Shown one piece after another: positions 32,167-41,514 of a DNA stretch of 64,000 nucleotides. The translations under genes were made by a program, and so were the position numbers. The DNA is taken from the NCBI GenBank assembly GCA_020848905.1, contig JADLHG010000031.1, forward strand, positions 434,001 through 498,000, given 5' to 3'. This DNA is from Deltaproteobacteria bacterium. Its GTDB lineage: Bacteria; Myxococcota_A; Polyangia; GCA-2747355; JADLHG01. The notes below the pieces were generated by a model. The model was not told the DNA's origin. It was given only the letters and a program-made list of their open reading frames with translations, and ran no database searches. Position 1 is the first letter of the stretch. Each line of letters opens with the position of its first letter.

Positions 32167-33561
32167 CTACACGTAGTGCGCCTTGATGAGGTCGCTCGCT
32201 CCTCCGGGGTGCGAGCCCATGACCAGCACCACCGGGTCGCCCGGGCTTGCGAGTCCGGCGGAGCGAGCGGCATCGCTCATGGCGGCCACGGCCTCCTCGA
32301 CGCTGGTCGGCGGCGTCGCCAGCCGGCGGGGGAGGACGCCCCACTCGAAGGCCAGGCGCCGGCAGAGGCCCTCGTCCGCGGTCAGCGCCAGGATCGGGAC
32401 CTTCGGCCGGTACTCCGACAGGAGCTCGACCGTCGCCCCGCCGCTCGTGAGGACCACGATACAGCGCGCCGAGAGCTCCTCCGCCGCGCTCACGGCCGCG
32501 CGCGCGATGGCCGAGGTAGCCTCGCGGTAGCCGAGCGAGCTGGGGCTGGGCCGACCGCGAAAGCGCGCCGAGCCTTCCGTCTCGCGGATCACGCGGTCCA
32601 TCGTGCGCACCGCCTCCACCGGGTAGCGCCCGCGGGCCGTTTCGCCCGAGAGCATCACGGCGTCCGAGCCGTCGAGGACGGCGTTCGCCACGTCCGAGAC
32701 TTCCGCGCGGGTGGGGCGCGAGCGCTCCTGCATGCTGTCCAGCATCTCGGTGGCGGTGACCACCAGCTTGCCGCAGGCGTTGGCCTCCTCGATGAGTCGC
32801 TTCTGCAGAAGCGGCACCTGCTCCGGCCCCATCTCGACGCCGAGGTCGCCGCGCGCCACGAGCACCCCGTGCACGAGCGGCAAGATCTCGCCGAAGCGCG
32901 CCACACCTTCGGGCTTCTCGATCTTGGCCAGCAGGGGAAGCTCCGGCGCGGCTTCCTGCGCGGCGCGGACGTCCTCGGGTCCTCGCACGAAGGAGAGGGC
33001 CACGAAGTCCACGCCGAGAGCGCGCCCGAAGGCCAGGTCCCGCCGGTCCTTCTCCGTCACCGCCGGGATCGAGAGCCGCGCCCCCGGCAGGTTGACCCCC
33101 TTGCGGTCCGACACCTCGCCCCCGACGCGGACGCGGCAGAGGAGGCGACCCGCTTCCTTGCTCTCGAGCACGAGCTCGAGGCGTCCGTCGTCGAGCAGCA
33201 CGCGGCACCCGAGTGACAGGTCCTCTGCGAGGTGCGGGTGGGGGCAGGGCAGGCTCCTCGGCTCGTCGGTCTGTTCGGCGAGCACGAGGGGGACGAGCTC
33301 CCCCACCTCCAGCGTGATCGGGCCCCCCGGCAGGCGACCGAGGCGGAGCTTCGGGCCCTGCAGGTCCTGCATCACCGCCACGGCGGCGCCGAGCTCGGCG
33401 GCCACGCGCCGCACGGTCTCGTAGACCCGGCGGTGGTCGTCGTGGCTGCCGTGGGAGAAGTTGAGCCGCGCGACGTTCATCCCGGCGCGGATGAGAGCCG
33501 CGACGATCGCCTCGTCGTGCGAGGCGGGCCCCAGAGTGCAGACGATCTTCGTGCGACGCAT
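32167..33561 (-). CDS. pyk: Pyruvate kinase
   Basis: The 464-residue enzyme makes pyruvate and ATP from phosphoenolpyruvate and ADP. Motifs are all present: TKIVCTLGP at the N-terminus, NFSHGSHDDH, the catalytic KIEKPEG, the Mg-binding VARGDLGVEM, and TATEMLDSM. A full C-terminal allosteric domain ends near TSGGATVELL and GDPVVLVMGS. The ATG lacks a clear Shine-Dalgarno and lies 32 bp after the ArsA-like gene, suggesting it is read as part of that transcript. No residues look missing. Confidence 0.97.
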   Translation of the reverse strand: MRRTKIVCTLGPASHDEAIVAALIRAGMNVARLNFSHGSHDDHRRVYETVRRVAAELGAAVAVMQDLQGPKLRLGRLPGGPITLEVGELVPLVLAEQTDEPRSLPCPHPHLAEDLSLGCRVLLDDGRLELVLESKEAGRLLCRVRVGGEVSDRKGVNLPGARLSIPAVTEKDRRDLAFGRALGVDFVALSFVRGPEDVRAAQEAAPELPLLAKIEKPEGVARFGEILPLVHGVLVARGDLGVEMGPEQVPLLQKRLIEEANACGKLVVTATEMLDSMQERSRPTRAEVSDVANAVLDGSDAVMLSGETARGRYPVEAVRTMDRVIRETEGSARFRGRPSPSSLGYREATSAIARAAVSAAEELSARCIVVLTSGGATVELLSEYRPKVPILALTADEGLCRRLAFEWGVLPRRLATPPTSVEEAVAAMSDAARSAGLASPGDPVVLVMGSHPGGASDLIKAHYV

Positions 33562-33593
33562 GAGGGAGACTCTACTCTCGCGCCCCGTAGAGA

Positions 33594-34742
33594 TCACGCG
33601 TTCGACGGCCCGCTCAGGCAACTCACGAGGAGGGCCAGCTCGTGCGGGGCGTGGACGTCTCGGTCGAGCTCGGGGACCACGATCCGCGCCAGGCCCGGCG
33701 GGAGCGCCTCGCTCGCCTCCTGCCAGCTCCTGGCCTCGGCCTTCGCGCGCTGCCAGGCGTCCTCGTAGGTGGAGCGGAGCCAGGTGAGGCCGTCGGGTGC
33801 GTCGCAGCTTGCCGCGAGGGAGCCGAGGAGGTCCTCGACCCGGGCTCGCGCCTCCGGCGTCGGGCCGGCGTGAGGGAGCGGGTGGGCGCGGTTGACGATG
33901 AGGGCCTGTAGCCTTCCGCCGGCCTGCTCGAGCGCCGCCACGAGCTGCCCACGCTCCTCGGGTTGCGCCTCCACGGCCGAGGTCACGAGGAGGAAGGCGG
34001 TCCGGGGGTGGCCGAAGAGCGCCTCGAGCTCCGCGCTGCGTCTCCGAACCGCGCCGACCAGCGGCTCGAGGGACTCGAAGAAGTGCGCCACGTCGGCCAG
34101 CGCCCGCGCCCCCGTGGCTTCCCGGAGGCGCTGGGCCAACCGAGGCCCGCGTCGTCGTGGATCGGCCTCGCCCGACGCCGGTCCGAGGAGGCGCCGGGCC
34201 CACCGGGCGATCGGCTGCGCGAAGAGCGCGTCGATGCGTCGCGGGGCCTGCAGGAAGGCCACCGCGTGGCTCGACGGGGGGGTGTCCACGACGATCAGCT
34301 CATCGGGCGGGGCGGAGGCGCACAGGCTGACGAGCGCGTCCATCGTGGCGTACTCGAGGGCTCCGGCGAAGGAGCGGGTCAGCCGCCGGTAGAAGGGGTT
34401 CGCGAGGAGCGTCTCGGCGGCCTCGGGATAAGGCGCGTGGCGCCGCACGAACGCGTCCCAGGCGGGCTCCGCCGCCAGCATCGCCGCGTGAAGGGGCGCC
34501 TTCAGGGCGAGGCCCGCCGGGGTGAAGTGCCCGGCCGGCACGAGCGTGGGCGTGGGTGGCAGATGCGAGAGGCCGAGAGCTCGCGCGAGCTGGCGGGCCG
34601 GATCGATGGTCAGCACCGTGGCCGGGCGGCCGTGAAGCGCGGCGGACAGGCCCAGCGCGGCCGCCAGGGTGGTCTTTCCCACGCCTCCCGTTCCGAGGCA
34701 GATCGCCACCCGTTCGGCGGCGAGGAGCTCAGTTGCCGACAC
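33594..34742 (-). CDS. ArsA/GET3-family ATPase, copy 2
   Basis: The 382-residue protein has the deviant P-loop GTGGVGKTTLAAA, a DPA-type switch I (TIDPARQLARAL) and VDTPPSSHAVAFL, as in ArsA/GET3 ATPases. Residue order and a Pro/Arg-rich middle differ from true arsenite pumps, and no arsenic genes are near. Paired ArsA-like proteins of unknown role occur widely in bacteria of this kind. The GTG start overlaps the stop of the other copy by 14 bases, so the two are probably made together and may form a heterodimer. Confidence 0.87.
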   Translation of the reverse strand: MSATELLAAERVAICLGTGGVGKTTLAAALGLSAALHGRPATVLTIDPARQLARALGLSHLPPTPTLVPAGHFTPAGLALKAPLHAAMLAAEPAWDAFVRRHAPYPEAAETLLANPFYRRLTRSFAGALEYATMDALVSLCASAPPDELIVVDTPPSSHAVAFLQAPRRIDALFAQPIARWARRLLGPASGEADPRRRGPRLAQRLREATGARALADVAHFFESLEPLVGAVRRRSAELEALFGHPRTAFLLVTSAVEAQPEERGQLVAALEQAGGRLQALIVNRAHPLPHAGPTPEARARVEDLLGSLAASCDAPDGLTWLRSTYEDAWQRAKAEARSWQEASEALPPGLARIVVPELDRDVHAPHELALLVSCLSGPSNA

Positions 34743-35727
34743 CGGCCGACCTTCGAGCGCGTTCGCAGTCCTCGGCGGCGATGGCCTCCGCGAGGCCGTA
34801 CACCACCGCGCGCGGGCTCCCCTCGGGTGGCAGACGCGGCAGACGCACGGCGCGCACGCCGCTCTCGCGCTCGAGCCGGGCGATCCCCTCCTCCTGCAGG
34901 CGGGTCCAGCCGAGGGCGCGCAGGGCGGCCAGTCGCAGGTCCTCGCCCGCCGCGCTGTCAGGCCCGCCGAGACCTGCCGCGGTCCGCGACAGAGCGTCGA
35001 GAAGGCGAGGGACCGAGGCGGGTACGGGAGGCCGGCACTGGTTCACGTAGAGCTGACCGAGGGGCAGCCCGAGCTCGTCGCGCAGGCTCGAGACGAGGCT
35101 CCGAGCCTCGGCCAGGGGGAGCTCCTCGGGGAGGGCGAGGACGTGCACGGCGGTCTGCTCGGGATCGCGCAGGAAAGCGAGTAGCCGCTCGCTTTCGCGC
35201 TCCACCAGCCCGCGTCCGCCGCCGAAGCCTTCGAGCGCAGCGAGCGGCATGCGGAGCGCCGCGACCCCCTGACCCGTAGCGCCGAGGTCCACGACCAGGG
35301 CGTCCCAGGGCTGCGCCTCGCCGGACGGGCGATGCACGAGCGCGTCGCGGAGCTTCCCCACGAGCATGAGCTCCTTCAGGCCGGGCGCGGCGGCCACGAA
35401 GGCGCGATAGAGGCGGTGCCGAAAGATGCGCGCGAGCAGGCGCGGCAGATGCAAACGCCGCTCGAGGTACTCCCCGAGCGCGGCCTCGCCGTCGAAGGAG
35501 GCCAAGAAGAGCGCTCCAGCTCCTCCGTCGACGAGCGCGGTGAGCGGCACGAGCTCTCCCGCCGCGCTCGGTGAGGCGCCGAGCGCGCGCGCCAGCCCCT
35601 TCGACGGAAAGACCTCCACGGCGAGCACGCGTCGTCCGCCGCGGGCCAGCACCAGCGCCAGCGCCGCCGTCACGGAGGATTTCCCGACGCCGCCCTTGCC
35701 GGTCACGAGGTGCAGTCGCGCCGTCAT
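34729..35727 (-). CDS. ArsA/GET3-family ATPase, copy 1
   Basis: The 332-residue protein begins MTARLHLVTGKGGVGKSSV, a GKGGVGKS P-loop of the ArsA/MinD superfamily, with a VEVFPSKGLARAL switch. The usual DTPPTGH motif is replaced by VVDLGATGQGVAALRMP. It lacks the Cys ligands for As/Sb seen in ArsA, so arsenite transport is unlikely; membrane-protein targeting or a regulatory ATPase role is more plausible. GGAGAGAACGG precedes the ATG. It is first in a unit with the second copy and pyruvate kinase. Confidence 0.87.
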   Translation of the reverse strand: MTARLHLVTGKGGVGKSSVTAALALVLARGGRRVLAVEVFPSKGLARALGASPSAAGELVPLTALVDGGAGALFLASFDGEAALGEYLERRLHLPRLLARIFRHRLYRAFVAAAPGLKELMLVGKLRDALVHRPSGEAQPWDALVVDLGATGQGVAALRMPLAALEGFGGGRGLVERESERLLAFLRDPEQTAVHVLALPEELPLAEARSLVSSLRDELGLPLGQLYVNQCRPPVPASVPRLLDALSRTAAGLGGPDSAAGEDLRLAALRALGWTRLQEEGIARLERESGVRAVRLPRLPPEGSPRAVVYGLAEAIAAEDCERARRSAGVGN

Positions 35728-35830
35728 CCGTTCTCTCCGCACGAACGCCGCGCAGAATGTCATTTTTTGCTTGCGCCGTCGACGCCACCCGGTGGTAAGA
35801 ATCGGCACCCTCACCGCGCGGACTCGGTAG

Positions 35831-38401
35831 ATGCGCTGCACCCCCGCTTGTCGGCCAGATCTCGTTCTTCCCCTCTGCGCGATGGCGACGGTTCTCGCGG
35901 CGGCCGCCGGGTGCACCGTGCGCCCCGAGGGCTACGACCTCGAAGGCCAGGACGTCGAGCTCGTCTTCGTGCACAGCGGCGACATCCACTCGCGGCTGAT
36001 CCCCTACGACATGGACGTGGGGGAGACGGACAAGCAGCTCGGGATGGACCAGCGCAACGCCCCCTTCGGCGGGATCGCGCGTCTCAGCGCCATCGTGCGG
36101 CAGGAGCGCCAGAACAACCTGCGCTTCGCCTACGTCGACACCGGCGACGTCTTCCAGGGCGCGCCGATCTTCAACGCCTTCGGCGGCGAGCCCGAGTTCA
36201 AGGCGCTCACCAACATGGGCGTCGACGTGATGGCCATCGGCAACCACGAGTTCGACAACGGCGCCACGCCGCTCGTCGAGAAGGCCACCACCTTCGCCAA
36301 CTTCCCGCTCGTCGCCGCCAACTATCTTCTCGAGGATTCGAAGCTCCTCGGCCAGGCCGCGACGGCCCAGATCGCCCAGCCCTACACGATCCTGAATCTG
36401 CGCGGCCTGCGCGTCGGGGTGATCGGCCTCGGCAACACGAGCGCCATGCGCGGCGTCTTCAAGGGCAAGAACACCCTCGGCATCACGCCCCTCTCGACGC
36501 GCGAGGTGCTCCAGTCCTACGTGGACTTCCTGCGCCCGCAGGTGGACCTCGTCGTCGTGGTGGGGCACATCGGCTACCACGAGGACATCGACTACATCCC
36601 GCGCACCGAGGGGGTGGACATCGTCTTCGGCGGCCACCTCCACATCGCGCTGAACCCCCCGAACGTGATCCAGGACTGCGACATCGCCAAGCTCCGGCGC
36701 GAGAAGGACCGCTACAGCTGCAACACCCCCGAGAAGCTGCAGGAGGCCGAGCGCGGCTGCCAGTCGAAGAACACGTGCGATGCGAAGGCCACGCCGAAAG
36801 AAGTGGCCGACTGCCAGGCCGCCTGTCGCAAGGAGGCCGAGGAGAGCTGCAAGCAGCTCGAGGAGAGCGCCCAGTTCGCCAAGCGACGAGCCGAGCTCGA
36901 CGGGGACATCGCGATCCTCGAGAAGCGCGGGTGTCATCCGCGCAACGTGCTGCTGGTCCACTCGGGCGCCTTCCTGAAGTACGTCGGTCGTCTGCAGGTC
37001 ACCGTGCGGCAGTGCACGCGGCTGGAGCAGCGCGAGGTCTGTGCCGAGACGGACGCCAACGGCCGGTGCCTCAAGAAGCGGCCGCGCCGCTGCGCCGGCG
37101 CCGACGACGGCCGCAACGACTGGGAGGTCATCGCGCACAGCTTCCGCCTGATCCCGGTCGACGCGACGCTGAAGGACGACCCGAAGATGTTGCGGCTGAT
37201 GGAGCCGTACCTCCTCGAGCTGAATCGCCAGCAGCGCATGACGGAGGTGCTCGGCTACTCGGCCAATCGCATCCGCCGCTTCGGCGCCGGGTCGGGCGAT
37301 AGCCAGCTCGGAAACCTCGTGGCCGACGCGATGCAGACCCGCAACCAGGTCTGGGCCGACTTCTCGGTGACCAACTCGCTCGGCATTCGCTCCGACGTGG
37401 TGATGGGGCCGGTCGATCGCGAACAGCTCACGAACGTCTTCCCGTTCGAGAACACGATCACCGTGATGTACCTCTCGGGGGCCGAGGTTCAGGAGTTGAT
37501 GGACTTCATCACCCAGCGCTCGACGAATCGAGGCTGCCAGTCGCAGGCCCAGGTGGCGGGCGTCACGGCCGTGCTGAACTGCGGCGGGTGTCCGGGCAAG
37601 GGGGGCAACGAATGCGTCCGCGTGCCGTACAACGGCGAGGCGTGCGCGCAGCGGGTCACCGTCGGCGGCACCGGGCGCCCGTGCCTCGAAGACAAGGACT
37701 GCCAGCCCGAGAAGACCGGCGAGATCTGCACCGGGCAGCGGCACCCCGACCCCGCGCACGCCGGGAAGCGTCGCTGCTGGATGCCGATCAGCTGCAGCCG
37801 GTCGTATCGTATGGCGACCAACGACTACATCGCGAAGGGGGGGAGCGGCTTCCAGGTCCTCGAGCGGAACACGACGCAGAAGAACCTCGGCATCTCGCTG
37901 CGGCAGGCGGCGGCCGACTACATCCTCACCATGTCGAGCTGCGCGGAGAAGCCGAAGTTCAACGCCGCGGCGGGAGGAAAGCGCGAGTTCGTCCTCAAGC
38001 CGGAAGAGGAGGGAGAGCTCTACGCGCTGGAGGATCGGGCGCAGGCGGGCGACTGGAAGGGGGTCAACGCAGCCTACGCGGCGTTGCGCAAGCGCCTCGC
38101 GGATCGCTCGGCGGCGACGAAGGACGCGCTCGAGAAGGCGGGCCTCGCGAACTACCTGAGCTGCACCGACGACTGCTCGCAGGCCAAGGGGAGCTGTAAC
38201 GGCCTGGCCTATCGCCAGGTGAAGGAGTGCTCGCAGTTCAAAGCCAAGAACGTGCCGCAGTGCGAGGCGCTCGGCCGGGTTCGGGCGGCGCTCCGCTGCG
38301 TGACGCTCCCCTGCATCAACGCGCAGGAGGATGCGCGACAGCAACGAGTCTTCAAAGAGGGGAGCGGTTCCCCCGACCCCTACGAGCCGTGGCCGGAATG
38401 A
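35831..38401 (+). CDS. UshA-like 5'-nucleotidase/metallophosphoesterase lipoprotein
   Basis: The 856-residue protein has a lipobox (AAAGC near residue 28) and a metallophosphoesterase domain with HSGDIHS, DTGDVFQG, GNHEFD, VVGHIGYH and FGGHLHI. A 5'-nucleotidase C-terminal domain follows (GDSQLGNLVADAM, TNSLGIRSDV, FPFENTI). It would hydrolyse nucleotides or related phosphoesters at the cell surface. Compared with UshA (about 550 residues) it has two long Cys-rich insertions, one in each domain, and a Cys-rich C-terminal extension. The next gene overlaps by four bases, and three more follow closely. Confidence 0.9.
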   Translation: MRCTPACRPDLVLPLCAMATVLAAAAGCTVRPEGYDLEGQDVELVFVHSGDIHSRLIPYDMDVGETDKQLGMDQRNAPFGGIARLSAIVRQERQNNLRFAYVDTGDVFQGAPIFNAFGGEPEFKALTNMGVDVMAIGNHEFDNGATPLVEKATTFANFPLVAANYLLEDSKLLGQAATAQIAQPYTILNLRGLRVGVIGLGNTSAMRGVFKGKNTLGITPLSTREVLQSYVDFLRPQVDLVVVVGHIGYHEDIDYIPRTEGVDIVFGGHLHIALNPPNVIQDCDIAKLRREKDRYSCNTPEKLQEAERGCQSKNTCDAKATPKEVADCQAACRKEAEESCKQLEESAQFAKRRAELDGDIAILEKRGCHPRNVLLVHSGAFLKYVGRLQVTVRQCTRLEQREVCAETDANGRCLKKRPRRCAGADDGRNDWEVIAHSFRLIPVDATLKDDPKMLRLMEPYLLELNRQQRMTEVLGYSANRIRRFGAGSGDSQLGNLVADAMQTRNQVWADFSVTNSLGIRSDVVMGPVDREQLTNVFPFENTITVMYLSGAEVQELMDFITQRSTNRGCQSQAQVAGVTAVLNCGGCPGKGGNECVRVPYNGEACAQRVTVGGTGRPCLEDKDCQPEKTGEICTGQRHPDPAHAGKRRCWMPISCSRSYRMATNDYIAKGGSGFQVLERNTTQKNLGISLRQAAADYILTMSSCAEKPKFNAAAGGKREFVLKPEEEGELYALEDRAQAGDWKGVNAAYAALRKRLADRSAATKDALEKAGLANYLSCTDDCSQAKGSCNGLAYRQVKECSQFKAKNVPQCEALGRVRAALRCVTLPCINAQEDARQQRVFKEGSGSPDPYEPWPE

Positions 38402-39873
38402 CGCGACGCCAGTCTCTGCTGCTCGGACTCCTCGCCCTGCAGGCCGCCGGCTGCGAGGTCCCGGACCAGCCCCGGGTGGGGGCCTTCAAGGTCACCCTCG
38501 TGGGAAGCCCCGAGAAGGGGACTCCCGAGCGCCCGATTCCTTTCTCGCTCGAGGCCAAGGAGTTCACCGTGCGGGTCGAGGCGCTGAGGCCCGACGGCTC
38601 CGGCGCCCCGGACCCGAACTTCAACGGCTGGGTGGTGATCGCGGCTCGCCCCTCGGGCAGTCTCGATCCCTCTCCCGCCGCGGTCAGGCTCGCGGGGGGC
38701 AAGGCCGACAACGTCAAGCTGGCGCTCAAGCTGGCCTACGGCCCGGTGCGGCTCGTTGCCACCGAGCAGGGCTACGATCCGCGGCTCACCGACGCGGCGA
38801 AGGCCCAGTGCAACAACGGGCGGGACGACGACGGCGACGGCTACATCGACGCCGCGGATGATCGGGGGTGCTTCTATCCCAACGATCAGAGCGAAGCCGG
38901 CGGGGCGGGGGCCACGGGCGCGAGCGAGGAGATCTTCTTCGCCAATCCGCGCCTGGCCGACGTGCAGAAGCCCGCCGGACTGGGTCGCGGCGGCGACTCG
39001 TCACCGTTGTGGCGCCAGCGGGTGACCGTGGACGCCGGCTTCCTGCTCGTGACCCGTCTCTCGGTAGACGGCCTTTACCTGAGCGACTTCGACGGGGTGA
39101 CCTGGGACGGTGCCAAGTGGGTTGCCGACGCGGCCAGCCTCTCCTATCGGCACGTCTTCGCCTTCAACTTCAGCACGCCGATGAACATCCAGGAGGGGGA
39201 CTGCCTGGTGCAGATCGACGGCACGATCGACGAGTTCTTCAACTACACCGAGCTCGGGAAGCCCACCTGGAAGAAGGGGGACTATGCCTTCTGCGCCGCC
39301 AAGGCGCGCGCGGCCGGCCTCACGAGCTGCCCGGCCACGGTCACGGCGCAGAACGGCGCGGCGGCCGACGCGTGCCGGCGCTCGGTCGGCACGCTGGCGA
39401 ACACTCCCGTGGAGCTGACCAAGCTCATGGTGGAGGAGGGGGGCAAGCCGATCTCGGTCTGGGACGCCCGGACGATGCAGACCGAGCGCTTCGAATCGGC
39501 GCTGGTGCAGCTCTCGGACGTCACGATCATGAGCGAGGTCAGGGCGTGCGACCAGAACGGCAACGCCAACATCGACTTCTCGGACCCTGCCGAGGAGCAG
39601 TGCTCGAACGCGTGCGGGGACGACCCCGGCTGCCAGGTCAAGGAATCCTTCGTGCGTTACAACCAGTGGACGGTGAGCTTCGAGGATGGCGAGGGGACCC
39701 GGCGCGAGCTGGCCATCGTCTCGAAGGGCGCGCTGCCCAACTTCGATCCGAGCAAGGCGCTGGGCAAGAAGATCGGTCGGCTGGTGGGCACCATCCGGCA
39801 CCTGGGCTTTGGCCGCCCGGCCTGGGTCCTGGAGCCCCGTCGTCAGACCGACTGCCCTGACTGCAAGAACTGA
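38398..39873 (+). CDS. Surface lipoprotein with Asp-rich calcium motif
   Basis: The 491-residue protein has lipobox QAAGC and near residue 140 an Asp-rich loop, NNGRDDDGDGYIDAADDRG, bounded by Cys, like the 'D-N-D-G-D-G' calcium-binding repeats in many myxobacterial surface proteins. A second acidic Cys cluster lies near residue 390. The remainder is beta-rich with no enzyme motif. It overlaps the nucleotidase gene and precedes an outer-membrane barrel gene, so the three probably form a surface complex. Confidence 0.8.
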   Translation: MTRRQSLLLGLLALQAAGCEVPDQPRVGAFKVTLVGSPEKGTPERPIPFSLEAKEFTVRVEALRPDGSGAPDPNFNGWVVIAARPSGSLDPSPAAVRLAGGKADNVKLALKLAYGPVRLVATEQGYDPRLTDAAKAQCNNGRDDDGDGYIDAADDRGCFYPNDQSEAGGAGATGASEEIFFANPRLADVQKPAGLGRGGDSSPLWRQRVTVDAGFLLVTRLSVDGLYLSDFDGVTWDGAKWVADAASLSYRHVFAFNFSTPMNIQEGDCLVQIDGTIDEFFNYTELGKPTWKKGDYAFCAAKARAAGLTSCPATVTAQNGAAADACRRSVGTLANTPVELTKLMVEEGGKPISVWDARTMQTERFESALVQLSDVTIMSEVRACDQNGNANIDFSDPAEEQCSNACGDDPGCQVKESFVRYNQWTVSFEDGEGTRRELAIVSKGALPNFDPSKALGKKIGRLVGTIRHLGFGRPAWVLEPRRQTDCPDCKN

Positions 39874-39897
39874 CCCGGCGATCCGACGAGGCGACGG

Positions 39898-41484
39898 ATG
39901 TTGAGGCTCTCCATGTATATGCGAATATCTGTTCTAGTAGCTGCCGTCCTTTTCGTTGCGGGGCCCGCCTGGGGCGGAGACTTCATCGACTCCCGCATCA
40001 CCTTCACCATCGGTGACGACAACTTTCTCAAGCGAGCGGGGCAGCAGGTGCCGGACAGCCCCAAGCTCGGGATCGGCGACCGCGAGGGGTACGAGCTCTC
40101 CTTCGACAACCTGGACCTCGCCACCTCCGGTCGCGAGAACCAGCTGCGCCTCGTGCTCTACAAGAAGGTGGAAGGGATCCTCCCCGGGCTCTTCACCGAG
40201 GCCGCCGGCGCGCTGCGCATCGACTTCGCGGAGCTCCAGCAGCAGGACCCGCGGGTGAACAAGGTCTTTCAGGACGACAGCTCGTACATCCGCCTGATGT
40301 ACGCGCTCGACCCGGGCAAGCTGGGGACGCGCTTCGTGGACCTGGTCCTCTTCCCCCTCTCCGGCGACCGCTTCCGCGTGGGCTACCTCTACGACCTGAC
40401 GTGGGGGGGCACGGACATGTTCCCGAGGCGCAAGGGGCGGCTGAGCCCCGGCTTCAAGCTCGGCGGCAATCACGGCCGGTTCTACTGGTGGGGCGGGATG
40501 AAGTTCGTCCCCGCGTCGACGGCGCCGCGCGAGTCCAAGGACGAGCAGGGCCTGACGATTACCACCGAGGAGCTGGAGACCTTCTATAGCGCCCTGGCCG
40601 GGGTCGGAGTCCAGCCGATCGACGGGCTGAGCATCGACCTCTCCGGCGCCCACATTCAGATGGCCGAGAATCCGATCAAGGACGTGGCGGGAGAGCTGGT
40701 GACCGCCACGGGCTTCTCGGCGCGTGTGGCCTACGGGCGCGGCTTGAAGGTCGGGCTCTCCTCGGACCTGAGGCTGCTGCGCAACGACCCGGAGTTCATC
40801 GAGCAGCTGGGCACGCGCCCGACCTACAACCCGGCGGGCGGAGTCAGCTGGCGCGTGGCGTTCGAGGCCAACGCGATCGCGCAGACCCTGGCCGACCCCG
40901 ACCGCTACGGCGCCACGACGGTGCAGTGGGCCACCGCGGGCGCGCTCGACGCGCGCCTGCAGTGGAAGTACCTGCGGGTGAACCTGACGGGCGTCTATCG
41001 CAGCCTGCAGTTCATTCTGCTGGAGACGCCGAGCTTCGTCCCCTTCCAGTCCTTCCCGAAGGACGCGGAGGTCTCGCCGCAGATCTTCGGGGCGCTCTCG
41101 GTGGACTATCACTTTGCGCGCCTCGGGCTCACCCCGGGGGTGCAGTTCGGGGTAGAGCTCCCCGCGGCAGTGAAGACGCAGCTGACGGCTCAGGCCGTGG
41201 GCTCGAACGCTCCGCGGACCGTGATCGGCGAGAACACGATCGTGATCCGCGCGAACGGGCGGCCGGACATCCTGCCGGAGGGGGAGTCCCGGGTTCCGCT
41301 CGTGCAGAGCCGCGTGTCGCTCCGCTGGCACGCCTCGTCGATCCTGACGCTGGTGGGCTTCGCCTTCATCACCCTGGACAACAACGCGAGCGTCCTGCGC
41401 ATCAATCCGGACCTGTCCAAGACGCGTATCTTCGACGACGCGCTGCGCTTCGGCGCGGGAATCACGGCGCAGGCTCGCTTCTAG
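39898..41484 (+). CDS. Outer-membrane beta-barrel protein
   Basis: The 528-residue protein has a signal peptide ending AWGGD and then alternating strands with many aromatic girdle residues (YLYDLTWGG, HGRFYWWGGMKF, LQWKYLRVNLTGVY). It ends ITAQARF, a C-terminal Phe expected for Bam-inserted barrels. No known porin family is recognised. The ATG is supported by GAGG 6 nt upstream; two further ATGs within 21 bases would shorten the signal peptide slightly. The gene starts 24 bp after the calcium-motif lipoprotein gene. Confidence 0.82.
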   Translation: MLRLSMYMRISVLVAAVLFVAGPAWGGDFIDSRITFTIGDDNFLKRAGQQVPDSPKLGIGDREGYELSFDNLDLATSGRENQLRLVLYKKVEGILPGLFTEAAGALRIDFAELQQQDPRVNKVFQDDSSYIRLMYALDPGKLGTRFVDLVLFPLSGDRFRVGYLYDLTWGGTDMFPRRKGRLSPGFKLGGNHGRFYWWGGMKFVPASTAPRESKDEQGLTITTEELETFYSALAGVGVQPIDGLSIDLSGAHIQMAENPIKDVAGELVTATGFSARVAYGRGLKVGLSSDLRLLRNDPEFIEQLGTRPTYNPAGGVSWRVAFEANAIAQTLADPDRYGATTVQWATAGALDARLQWKYLRVNLTGVYRSLQFILLETPSFVPFQSFPKDAEVSPQIFGALSVDYHFARLGLTPGVQFGVELPAAVKTQLTAQAVGSNAPRTVIGENTIVIRANGRPDILPEGESRVPLVQSRVSLRWHASSILTLVGFAFITLDNNASVLRINPDLSKTRIFDDALRFGAGITAQARF

Positions 41485-41514
41485 CGGGGGCGCCGGCGGG
41501 AGGGAGGTCGGGGC

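Noticed and set aside
33594-35727. Arsenite-pump ATPases (ArsA)
   Set aside because: No metal-binding Cys motif and no ars genes nearby; only the ATPase family can be claimed.
35767-35801. Sigma-70 promoter TTGCGC/TAAGAA before the nucleotidase gene
   Set aside because: The spacer is 19 bp and both boxes are weak, so it was not listed as a feature.
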